Positions 12,685-21,660 of a stretch of DNA of 21,660 nucleotides are shown in pieces. A model generated the notes under the pieces. It made no database searches. It saw nothing but the letters and a program-made list of their open reading frames with translations, and was not told the origin of the DNA. Position 1 is the stretch's first letter, and each line of letters begins with the position of its first letter. Source of the DNA: Pseudomonadota bacterium (GTDB lineage Bacteria > Pseudomonadota > Alphaproteobacteria > Rhizobiales > Devosiaceae); contig JAEYTN010000046.1 of the NCBI GenBank assembly GCA_023433985.1, positions 1-21,660 on the forward strand, given 5' to 3'. Both the position numbers and the translations under genes were made by a program.

Positions 12685-13731
12685 ATGACCAACCGCAAAC
12701 GCACGCCGACCATGCAGGATGTCGCCCGCACGGCCGGGGTGTCACAGGCCACCGTGTCGCTGGTACTCAACAGCGTCGCCGGAGTGCGCGTCTCCGAGCA
12801 GACGCGGCTGCGCGTCATTCAGGTCGCCGAGGAGCTCGGCTATCGGCGCAACCCGCGGCTCAGGGCCGACGAGCGGGAGGGCTCGGTGATCGGGCTCCTG
12901 ATCGATGACGTGGCGGCGAGCCCGTTCGCGATGCCGCTGCTCGAGGGCGCGCGCGAGGCGGCGTGGGAGCACCAGTGCATCGTGTCGGTGGTCTCGACCC
13001 GCAACCATGCGCCGATCGAGCAGGCGACGATCCAGGCGATGCTGGGCCAGCCGGTGATCGGTATCGTCTATGCAACGCTGATCACCCGGCAGGTGACGCC
13101 GCCGGCTATCGACAGCTCCGTGCCGATGGCGCTGCTCAACTGCTACGACGCGGCCGGAGCCTACGCGTCGGTGGTGCCCGACGACGTCGCGGGCGCGCGA
13201 ACGCTGACCAATGCGCTGCTGGCGGCGGGACACCGACGGATCGGGCACATCGCCGGCGAGGCATGGCTCGATGCCGGCCGCGACCGACTCGCGGGCTATC
13301 GCGAGGCGCTCGAGGCACGGGGCATCGCGTACGATCCGGCGCTGGTGGTGAACCTCGGCTCCGCGGTGTCGGCGGGGCAGGACGGAACGCACGCCCTGCT
13401 CGACCTCGCCGATCCGCCGACCGCGGTATTCTGCTTCAACGACCGGATGGCGGTGGGCGCCTACGAAGCGGCGCGGGAGCGCGGCCTGCGCGTTCCCGAC
13501 GACTTTTCGATCGTCGGCTTCGACAATGATCCATTCGCGGCGAGCCTCGTGCCGGGCGGGCTCACGACTGCGGTGCTGCCGCATGAGGAGATGGCGCGCT
13601 GGGCGGTGCAGCACATCTTCGACATGCGGCACCACCGCAAGGCCGGCCAGGTGGTGCAGTTGAAGCTCGACTGCCCGCTGGTTCGCCGCAAGTCAGTGAC
13701 GCGGCCGCGCACCGTGGCCGTCGCCGGCTAG
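12685..13731 (+). CDS. LacI-family transcriptional regulator
   Basis: This 348-residue regulator has an N-terminal helix-turn-helix, TMQDVARTAGVSQATVSLVLN, at about residues 9-29. The hinge helix region (RVIQVAEELGYRRNPRLRA) follows, then a periplasmic-binding-protein-like effector domain from about 62 (IGLLIDDVAASPF to the end). TAVFCFNDRMAVGAYEAARERG and VPDDFSIVGFDNDPFA are typical of the second lobe. The ATG at 12685 is chosen over a TTG at 12652 because the HTH then starts at the usual distance and the TTG lies inside the candidate operator. It is divergent from the sugar-binding-protein operon and is presumably its local regulator, responding to an imported sugar or product. Confidence 0.93.
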   Translation: MTNRKRTPTMQDVARTAGVSQATVSLVLNSVAGVRVSEQTRLRVIQVAEELGYRRNPRLRADEREGSVIGLLIDDVAASPFAMPLLEGAREAAWEHQCIVSVVSTRNHAPIEQATIQAMLGQPVIGIVYATLITRQVTPPAIDSSVPMALLNCYDAAGAYASVVPDDVAGARTLTNALLAAGHRRIGHIAGEAWLDAGRDRLAGYREALEARGIAYDPALVVNLGSAVSAGQDGTHALLDLADPPTAVFCFNDRMAVGAYEAARERGLRVPDDFSIVGFDNDPFAASLVPGGLTTAVLPHEEMARWAVQHIFDMRHHRKAGQVVQLKLDCPLVRRKSVTRPRTVAVAG

Positions 13732-13736
13732 AACCA

Positions 13737-13778
13737 GGCGGCGAGGGCCTGGGGCAGGCGAGCTTCAGCCTTGCCGCC
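13737..13778. other. Stem-loop between convergent genes
   Basis: GGCGGCGAGG at 13737-13746 pairs with CCTTGCCGCC at 13769-13778 through ten pairs, one a G-T wobble. A small GCCT/AGGC hairpin sits in the loop. It starts 6 bp after the regulator stop and lies in the 122-bp gap before the end of the convergent GH42-like gene. It lacks a U-run, so it is at most a weak or Rho-assisted terminator. Confidence 0.35.
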
Positions 13779-13853
13779 AGCATGAGGCCGTGGCGCCGGC
13801 GGGAGCCAGGCCCTTGTCATGTCAGCGTGGGGATAGGGCGCCGCTGCCCTGCA

Positions 13854-15958
13854 TCACACGCCAGCCAGCTTCAGCACCACCACGTCGCGCGCGGGGATGG
13901 TGATCGATGTGCCCTCTGCTTCGCCCCAGTAGGTGCCCGCAGGCCGCAGCCGATGCTGCGGACCGAGCGCCACCGTCACCTGCTGCGGCTCGCGCGCCTC
14001 GTTGACGAGCCAGAGCGAGCCGCCTTCGGGGCCGGTGTGGAGGCGCGCGTGGACGGTGCGGTTGCCGGTCTCCACGTGCCGGGACTTGCCGGTCCATGCA
14101 AATACGTCGGCGAAATAGCGCAGGTTCTCGGCGTTGCCGGCCTTGAAGTAGGCGGCGCCCGGATGCGTGCCGACCAGCAGGCTACGGCCCTTGCCGAAGC
14201 GGTTTTCGACCACGGCGAGGCGGTCATCGGCGAAGTTGCCAAGAGGCGTGCCGGTGGTGGGCGTGTAGGCTTGGAGGAAGCCACCGCCGGTGATGCTGTT
14301 GCCGTTCCAGTTGAGACGGATGCGGTCGGCTATATCGGGCATGAACTCGACATCGATCTCGCGGGCGCCGAACACGGCGTCGAGGCCGTTGTGGGGCTGC
14401 AGGGTGCCGACCTTGCCGCGGTCGCCGAAATAGCCGGGCGTGGCCTCCGAGATCAGCGTGCCGCCCGCTTCGACCCACTGCGCCAGCGCCTTGGCATGCT
14501 CGGCGGTGAGCATGATGGGGTAGGGGGCGTAGATGGTGTCGTAGTCGGCGATGTGGTCGATGTGCACCCAGTCGGGCTGGATACCGTTGTCGAAGAAGCC
14601 GCGATAGGCACCCCACATGGCCTCGCGGTAGAGCTCGGGCTTGTGGTGGTGGTTGAGTAGGTAATCCCAGGCCTGGGCCTCGGGAATGACGAGGAGCGCG
14701 ATCTCGCCCTTTACCGGCCTCATGTTGAAGAGAGGCTTCTGCTCGGGGGCGTTGGCCCATTTGCCGATGCGGCTCTGCATCTCGGAGCGCGGGGTGCGCG
14801 AGCCATCCATGCCGTACGCACCGAAGGCGCCGAAGAGCGGGCCATCGAGCAGCGGGCGGTAGCGCAGGTTGAGCACGCCGGTGGCGCCGGCCGCAAACGA
14901 GGTCATGGTGAGGATGCGAATATCCTCGGGCTCCATGACTCGCCCATCGTCCTTGTCGCGGCCGAGCACCTGCGGTTGCAGCCAGAGCGGGCCGGCGGGG
15001 CGCTCGGCGTGCCACCACTTCTTGCCGCGCGCGGCGGCGCGGGTGATGTCGGGGCCGAAGAAGTTCTGCCAGGGCTTGAAGCCGCGGCGCGAGGGCACCC
15101 AGGTGAGCCCGTAGAGTTCGACCTTGCTGGCGGCGAGCCAGTCGTCCGACCCGCCCGAGGCCATATTGGGGATGGCGCCGCCGACGCCGTGGGCGGCGAT
15201 GAGGCAGTCGGGATCGACCTTGCGGATGGTGTCGATCTTGAACTGCATCTGGGCGTAGTAGTTCTGGCGCTTGAACTCGAGCCAGTCGAGGCCCTCGGCG
15301 AAGGCGGCGACCTCGGCGGGGGGCTCGATGTCGTCCCACTCGGCGTAGGAGTAACGGTACCAGGCCTCGGCGAGGGCATCGAGGCTGCCGTATCTGGTCT
15401 GGAGCCAGCGCCGGTAGTCGGCCTTCATCCACTCGGAGAAATCGACGTCGGGCGCGTAGTTCACCTCGTTCCATACGTCGTAGCCGAGGAGACCGGGGTG
15501 GCCCTTGTAGCGGGTAGCGAGGGCCTTGAGGAAGGCGCCCACCGCCTCTGTCACCTCGGGGCAGTTCATGGTCAGCGCGCCGGCACCGCCGCCATTGCTG
15601 GCGAAGCCGCCAGTGGAAGACGAGACGCCCATGTTGGACGTGAGCGGGCGGCCGTCGGCGCGGATCTGCCGGGCATGGGCGAAACGGCGAAAGGCCCAGT
15701 CGGGCACGGTGTGGGTGAGTTCGGCGATGATGGTCTTGATGCCGTGCTTTGCCGCGAGGTCGAGCTGGCGGTCGTAGTCGTCCCAGTCGTAGACGCCGGG
15801 CTTGCGCTCGATGGAGGCCCACATGAACCAGTGGCGGAAGACGTTGAGCCCGTCCTCCGCGGCGACGGCATAGTCGCGCTCCCAATCCTCGCGCGGAGGG
15901 TTGGACTTGCGGAAATAGACCGCGCCATAGGGCACGTGCGGGACTTTGTCGGTGGGCA

Positions 15959-15959
<1 letters not shown>
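13854..15959 (-). CDS. GH42-like beta-galactosidase
   Basis: This 701-residue protein is the normal size for family GH42 beta-galactosidases. The N-terminal TIM barrel (about 1-390) begins with YGAVYFR..NPPREDWERDYAVAAEDGLNVFR. YDVWNEVNY at 160-168 carries the acid/base Glu165, and WWHAERPAG at 315-323 the likely nucleophile Glu319. A beta-galactosidase trimerisation domain with a glutamine-amidotransferase-like fold follows at about 415-610 (VKGEIALLVIPEAQAWDY, PYPIMLTAEHAKALAQWVEAGGTLISEA). A small beta domain closes the protein (GGSLWLVNEAREPQQV, IPARDVVVLKLAGV). There is no signal peptide. Its ATG shares one base with the stop of the fused ATPase gene (TGATG), so it is coupled to the transporter and probably cuts the imported oligosaccharide. 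Confidence 0.85.
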
Positions 15960-17716
<1,757 letters not shown>

Positions 17717-17720
17717 GGCG

Positions 17721-18896
17721 TCAGCTCTCGTAGGGGTCGGCCGCGTCGCGCAGGCCATCGCCGAGGAAGTTGTAGGCGAGCACGGTGAGCACCACGGCGC
17801 CGCCGGGCCAGAGCAGCAGCCACGGCGCGGTGGCGATGGTGCGGACGTTCTGTGCCTCCTGCAGCAGCACGCCCCAGCTCACCACCGGCGCCTTGAGGCC
17901 GATGCCGAGAAAGCTGAGCGCCGTCTCGGCGACGATCATGGTGGGGAGCGCCAGCGTCACGACCGCGAGGATATGGCTCGTCAGCGAGGGCAGGATGTGG
18001 CGGAAGATCAGCCGGCGTTCGGACGAGCCGTCGAGGCGGGCGGCGGTGACGAAATCCTCGCTGCGGAGCGCGAAGACGCGGCCGCGGACCTCGCGCGCCA
18101 AGCCGGTCCAGCCGAAGAGAGAGACGATCAGCGTGATGACGAAATAGACCTGCAGCGGCGACCAGGTGAGCGGCACCGCCGCTGCGAGGCCGAGCCAGAG
18201 CGGGATGGTCGGCATCGAGGAGATGACCTCGATGATGCGCTGGATCGTGAGGTCGACCCAACCACCGTAGAACCCCGAGATCGAGCCGAGCACCACGCCG
18301 AGGCAGAGGCTGATGGCGACGCCGATGAGGCCGATCGACATGGAGACGCGGGTTCCATAGATCAGCCGGCTCAAGAGGTCGCGACCGAGCTTGTCGGTGC
18401 CGAGCAGGTACATGGTGTCGCTGGATTTGAGCGGTCCGACGAGGTGCAGGTCCATCGGGAAGAGGCCCCACATCTTGTATCCCGGGCCCCTGACGAAGAA
18501 GCCGATGGGCACGATCTTCTCCTCGTCGATGGTAAAGGTGCGCTTCAGCGACACCTTGTCCACTTCCTGCTTGTAGCCCTTCACGTGCGGCAGGAAGCGC
18601 GAGGACCCATCCGCTTCGGTGACGAAGAAGCTGAGTTCCTGCGGCGGCGCGTAGGTGAATTGCGGCTTGCTGACCTCGGGCAGGGCGGGGGCCAGGAATT
18701 CGGCGAAGGCGCCGATCAGATACATCACCAGGATGACGATTCCAGCCACCACGGCCACCTTGTGGCGCACGAATTTCAGCCAGATCAGCGTCCAGGGGCC
18801 GGCGACGTCGATCTCGCGCTTGCCGGTCGGCTTGATCGGGGTGATGGCGGGACCGGTTTCCGCCGCGGCGTCGCCATGTGCGTGGATGTGGGTCAA
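17721..18896 (-). CDS. Opp/Dpp-type ABC permease, DppC-like, with large periplasmic insert
   Basis: This 391-residue permease begins with a cytoplasmic tail and a first membrane segment (VAVVAGIVILVMYLIGAFAEF) near residues 43-65. About 100 residues of predicted periplasmic loop follow, then LLGTDKLGRDLLSRLIYGTR and four or five further membrane segments. The EAA loop reads TAARLDGSSERRLIFRHILPSL. No ATG is available in frame. TTG at 18896 overlaps the DppB-type stop in the pattern TTGA, and CAGG lies five bases before it, so TTG is the probable start. The long periplasmic insert makes it bigger than classical DppC (about 300 residues). It pairs with the DppB-type protein; oligosaccharide transport is suggested by the glycosidase neighbours. 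Confidence 0.9.
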   Translation of the reverse strand: MTHIHAHGDAAAETGPAITPIKPTGKREIDVAGPWTLIWLKFVRHKVAVVAGIVILVMYLIGAFAEFLAPALPEVSKPQFTYAPPQELSFFVTEADGSSRFLPHVKGYKQEVDKVSLKRTFTIDEEKIVPIGFFVRGPGYKMWGLFPMDLHLVGPLKSSDTMYLLGTDKLGRDLLSRLIYGTRVSMSIGLIGVAISLCLGVVLGSISGFYGGWVDLTIQRIIEVISSMPTIPLWLGLAAAVPLTWSPLQVYFVITLIVSLFGWTGLAREVRGRVFALRSEDFVTAARLDGSSERRLIFRHILPSLTSHILAVVTLALPTMIVAETALSFLGIGLKAPVVSWGVLLQEAQNVRTIATAPWLLLWPGGAVVLTVLAYNFLGDGLRDAADPYES

Positions 18897-19894
18897 TTGA
18901 ACCTGATCCGCGGGTCGAGGAAGGCGAGGAGGATGTCGGAGATCAGCATGCCGATCAGCGTCAGCACGCCCAGCAGCAGGATGATCGAGCCGGCGAGATA
19001 CATGTCCTGCACAGTCAGCGCGCGCAGCAGCAGCGGACCCATCATCGGCAGGTTGAGGACGATGGCGGTGATGGTGACGCCGGATATCAGCTCGGGCAGC
19101 ACCCAGCCGATGGCCGAGACGAACGGATTGAGCGCGATGCGCACGGGGTATTTCAGCACGGCCCGGTATTCGGGCAGGCCCTTGGCCCTCGCGGTCACCA
19201 CGTAGGGCTTGTTGAGCTCGTCGGTGAGGTTGGCGCGCAGGATACGGATAAGCGCGGCGGTGCCGTTGGTGCCGATGACGATAATCGGGATCCACAGGTG
19301 CGAAAGCAGGTCGCCGAACTTGGCCCAGCTCCAGGGCGCATCCGCGTATTCGCGCGAGAACAGGCCACCCACCGTCTGCCCCATGTAGCGGTACGCGAGG
19401 TACATCAGGGTCAGCGCCATGATGAAGTTGGGAATGGCGAGGCCAAGGAAGCCGAGGAAGGTGAAGGTGTAGTCACCCACCGAGTGCCGACGCATGGCCG
19501 AGTAGATGCCGATGGGCAGCGACACGGCCCAGACGAAGAGCAACGCCAGCACCGAGACGGACAAGGTCGGCGCCATGCGCTCCGCGATGAGGTCCCAGAC
19601 CGGCCGGTTCCACTCGAAGGAATGGCCGAAATCGCCGCGGAACAGGATGCCGCTGATCCACTTCCAGTACTGCACGATGAAGGGGTCGTCGAAGCCGTAG
19701 ATCTCGCGATAGCGGGCGATCTGCGCCTCGTTGACGTTGGCGCCGCTGTCGGCCGTCGAGGCGAGCATCGAGGTCAGGTAATCGCCGGGCGGCAGCTGGA
19801 TGATCAGGAAGGCGATGATCGACATGCCGATCAGCGTCGGTACCATGTAGACCAGCCGCTTGATGATGTAGCGCAGCATGGCGTGCCGCCCCAT
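18893..19894 (-). CDS. Opp/Dpp-type ABC permease, DppB-like
   Basis: This 333-residue inner-membrane protein has the DppB/OppB layout. The first membrane segment (RLVYMVPTLIGMSIIAFLIIQLPPGDY) is followed by a periplasmic loop of about 90 residues with FGHSFEWNRPVWDLI. The TM domain follows, with an EAA-type loop VVTARAKGLPEYRAVLKYPVRIALNP and a final TLIGMLISDILLAFLDPRIRF. The ATG at 19894 overlaps the preceding stop by one base (TGATG). A second in-frame ATG at 19879 would give MLRYIIKRL, the more usual N-terminus of this family, and is preceded by a G-rich stretch, so the true start may be either. It forms the channel with the DppC-like protein. Confidence 0.92.
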   Translation of the reverse strand: MGRHAMLRYIIKRLVYMVPTLIGMSIIAFLIIQLPPGDYLTSMLASTADSGANVNEAQIARYREIYGFDDPFIVQYWKWISGILFRGDFGHSFEWNRPVWDLIAERMAPTLSVSVLALLFVWAVSLPIGIYSAMRRHSVGDYTFTFLGFLGLAIPNFIMALTLMYLAYRYMGQTVGGLFSREYADAPWSWAKFGDLLSHLWIPIIVIGTNGTAALIRILRANLTDELNKPYVVTARAKGLPEYRAVLKYPVRIALNPFVSAIGWVLPELISGVTITAIVLNLPMMGPLLLRALTVQDMYLAGSIILLLGVLTLIGMLISDILLAFLDPRIRFN

Positions 19895-21660
19895 CAGTCC
19901 CAGCTCAGGTGCACGACTTCGAGCGTGTTGACGCCCGGCACCTCGAGTCCCACCCGGCCACCGGCGACGCGGGCCTCCACTTCGCTCCCACGGACCAGCA
20001 ACTCAGCGCGCCTGAAGCTGCGGCCCGCCGGGATGGCGACGCTGACCGTCTGCGGTCCGGCCGGGAAGACGGCGCGGATCGGGCCCTTCATCATCATCGG
20101 GTTGTTGAGGTTGTGCAGCACGATCGCCGTGCCCTTGTCGTTCTCGCGCACGGCGAGATCGAGTAACTCGCGGCCGCCGACCTCGACATCCTGCCGCTTG
20201 CCGAGCGCCCAGCGCACGGCATTGGCGATGAGCTGGGCATGGTCCTCGGCGAGGACTTCCTTGAAGACCGCACCGACGTTCCAGGGGAAATAGACGGTCC
20301 GGCCGCCGCTCGCGTGGGTACGCGCCACCACCGCGGCGCCGCGCGGCGCCTCACGCGGATAGACCTCCTCCATCGGCAGGTCGGGGAAATCCGGGACGTA
20401 GAGGAAGGGTATCTCGGCGCCGGCCACGGCATCGACCGCGAGCAGGCGGGTGCCGCCGATGATGCGGTTGGCACCGTCGAACCCGGCGGAGATCGGGTGC
20501 TCGCCGTTGATAGCGACATAGGTGTTCTTTACCGGGCCACGGGCGGCGCCGGTCATGGTCACGCCGAGCAGGTTGCCGAGCCCGATGGCATTGCGCGGGC
20601 GGTTGAGCTCGGTACGCGTCGAGGTTTCGTGCGCCGCGACGAGGCTGCCGCCACGTGCCACGTAGTCCTCGATCGTCCTGATCTGGGCGTCCGACAGGCA
20701 GGTGGAGTTGGCGAGGATCAGCACCTTGAAGCGGTCGAGCATCGCCGGCGTCATCGCCTGGTCGGACAGCATCTCGAACGGAATCCGGGCCTCGACCAGC
20801 GCGTGGTAGAAACCCAGATCGTCGGCCTCGGCGAGGGCGCGCGTCTCCTGGCCGTGGTGACGCAGGGTCGTCGCGGGATCGAGGATGGCCACTTCGGCGG
20901 CGGGCGTCATAGTGGAGAGCACCGGCTCGAGGTCGGCGTGGAGGCCAAAGCTGTCTGCCACCGGCTGCACCCAGCGGGTGTCGGGGACGACGCCGTTGAA
21001 CTTGGTGAACCAAGGCAGGAGGCCCTGCGTCGTGCCATTGTCGATCCAGGCCTGCATCTCCGGTCCCGTGGTGACGGAGTCCTTCCATCGATGGACCTCT
21101 TCGGGGCCGATCGAGGTGATGAGGATGGCCGGGCGCTCGCGGAAGGTGGCGCGCATGCGCTTGCCGTTGCGGCCGGCCATCCAGATTGGCTCGGTGCCGC
21201 GGCGACCCTGGTCGTCGACGCACAGGAACGGGCAGTAGCGCTCGATGATGTCGAGGTCGAACTCCATCAGCGAGACGGAGCCCATGTTGGGAATGAAGCT
21301 GGTGTGAGGCTTGATCCGCTTCATTACCGCGTCCCACTCGACGACGAGGCGGGTGAGGATGGAGCGGCGCCAGGCGGCCCAGGCCATCCACACTGGATCC
21401 TCGGGGTTGGCGTCGATTGGCAGCTCGTGGCCGGAGGCGGCGCGGAAATTGGTGCGGCAGCTCTCGCAGTAGCAGACGCCGTGGCCCTGCCAGCGGTTCG
21501 CGAAAATGGCGTCGATGTCGTACTCGCGGGTCAATTCCTCGAGCACAAGCGGCATGAATTCGAAGTTGTAGTCGGAGTAGGCGCAGGTCACCCAGACTTC
21601 CGGGAAGGCCCAATGGCGCCGCTTGTTGCCGTCCTTGTCGACGGCTATCCATTCGGGATG
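19894..21660 (-). CDS. GHL6-like putative glycoside hydrolase, 5' end missing
   Basis: The last 588 residues are visible and the frame runs off the window edge. A GTG at 21591 is only an internal codon, because homology-like sequence (HPEWIAVDKDGN) precedes it in frame. HPEW, then YDIDAIFANRWQGHG and CYCESC at visible residues 63-68, resemble the hypothetical glycosyl hydrolase GHL6 (a TIM-barrel group). From about visible residue 255 there is a glutamine-amidotransferase-like, beta-galactosidase trimerisation-type domain (VAILDPATTLRH, LDRFKVLILANSTCLSDAQIRTIEDYVARGGSLVAAHE). A C-terminal beta domain (TAIVLHNLNN, ...VPGVNTLEVVHLSWD) follows. Catalytic residues are not assigned. Its stop overlaps the DppB-type start, so it heads or sits within the same operon as the transporter and GH42 enzyme. 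Confidence 0.72.
   Translation of the reverse strand, partial: HPEWIAVDKDGNKRRHWAFPEVWVTCAYSDYNFEFMPLVLEELTREYDIDAIFANRWQGHGVCYCESCRTNFRAASGHELPIDANPEDPVWMAWAAWRRSILTRLVVEWDAVMKRIKPHTSFIPNMGSVSLMEFDLDIIERYCPFLCVDDQGRRGTEPIWMAGRNGKRMRATFRERPAILITSIGPEEVHRWKDSVTTGPEMQAWIDNGTTQGLLPWFTKFNGVVPDTRWVQPVADSFGLHADLEPVLSTMTPAAEVAILDPATTLRHHGQETRALAEADDLGFYHALVEARIPFEMLSDQAMTPAMLDRFKVLILANSTCLSDAQIRTIEDYVARGGSLVAAHETSTRTELNRPRNAIGLGNLLGVTMTGAARGPVKNTYVAINGEHPISAGFDGANRIIGGTRLLAVDAVAGAEIPFLYVPDFPDLPMEEVYPREAPRGAAVVARTHASGGRTVYFPWNVGAVFKEVLAEDHAQLIANAVRWALGKRQDVEVGGRELLDLAVRENDKGTAIVLHNLNNPMMMKGPIRAVFPAGPQTVSVAIPAGRSFRRAELLVRGSEVEARVAGGRVGLEVPGVNTLEVVHLSWD

Overview
The window is about 21.7 kb of GC-rich DNA with dense, same-strand gene clusters and overlapping stop/start codons. 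Codon use, transporter types and gene content suggest an alphaproteobacterium, probably of the Hyphomicrobiales (Devosia- or Rhizobium-like). That placement is inference; there is no rRNA or other marker gene here. Nearly everything concerns uptake and cytoplasmic breakdown of oligosaccharides. I see no tRNA, rRNA, CRISPR array, insertion sequence or phage gene.

Layout. (1) Positions 1-3131, + strand: the end of an oligopeptide-type (Opp/Dpp) ABC transporter ATPase, then two adjacent family GH4 (NAD+/metal-dependent) glycosidases, closed by a strong Rho-independent terminator at 3182-3213. (2) Positions 3214-3742: no credible gene, but three inverted-repeat structures. (3) Positions 3743-12516, - strand, read right to left: a family 1 sugar-binding protein, two MalF/MalG-type permeases, a divergent GH1-like glycosidase, a GH2 glycosidase with a long C-terminal extension, and a flavin-dependent tryptophan-halogenase-like protein. 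(4) Position 12685 onward, + strand: a LacI-family regulator, divergent from the binding-protein operon, with a 22-bp near-perfect palindrome just before its start that is a good operator candidate. (5) Positions 13854-21660, - strand: a tightly overlapping operon of a GHL6-like protein (cut by the window edge), DppB-type permease, DppC-type permease, a fused double ATPase, and a GH42-like beta-galactosidase.

How it fits together. None of the glycosidases shows a signal peptide. The likely scheme is that ABC transporters import intact oligosaccharides and the GH4, GH1-like, GH2 and GH42 enzymes cut them inside the cell. The enzymes cover alpha-linkages (GH4) and beta-linkages (GH1/GH2/GH42), so galactose-containing plant or microbial glycans are a reasonable guess, not a demonstrated substrate. 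The MalFG-type system has no ATPase in the window and would need a shared one from elsewhere. The Opp-type operon on the right has no binding protein in view.

The most unusual element is the halogenase-like gene at the end of the GH2/GH1/sugar-ABC cluster. It keeps the FAD-binding motif, the active-site lysine and glutamate and the WxWxIP motif of true halogenases, yet its neighbours are all sugar-catabolism genes. It also has its own leader, carrying a hairpin and a LacI-type half-palindrome.
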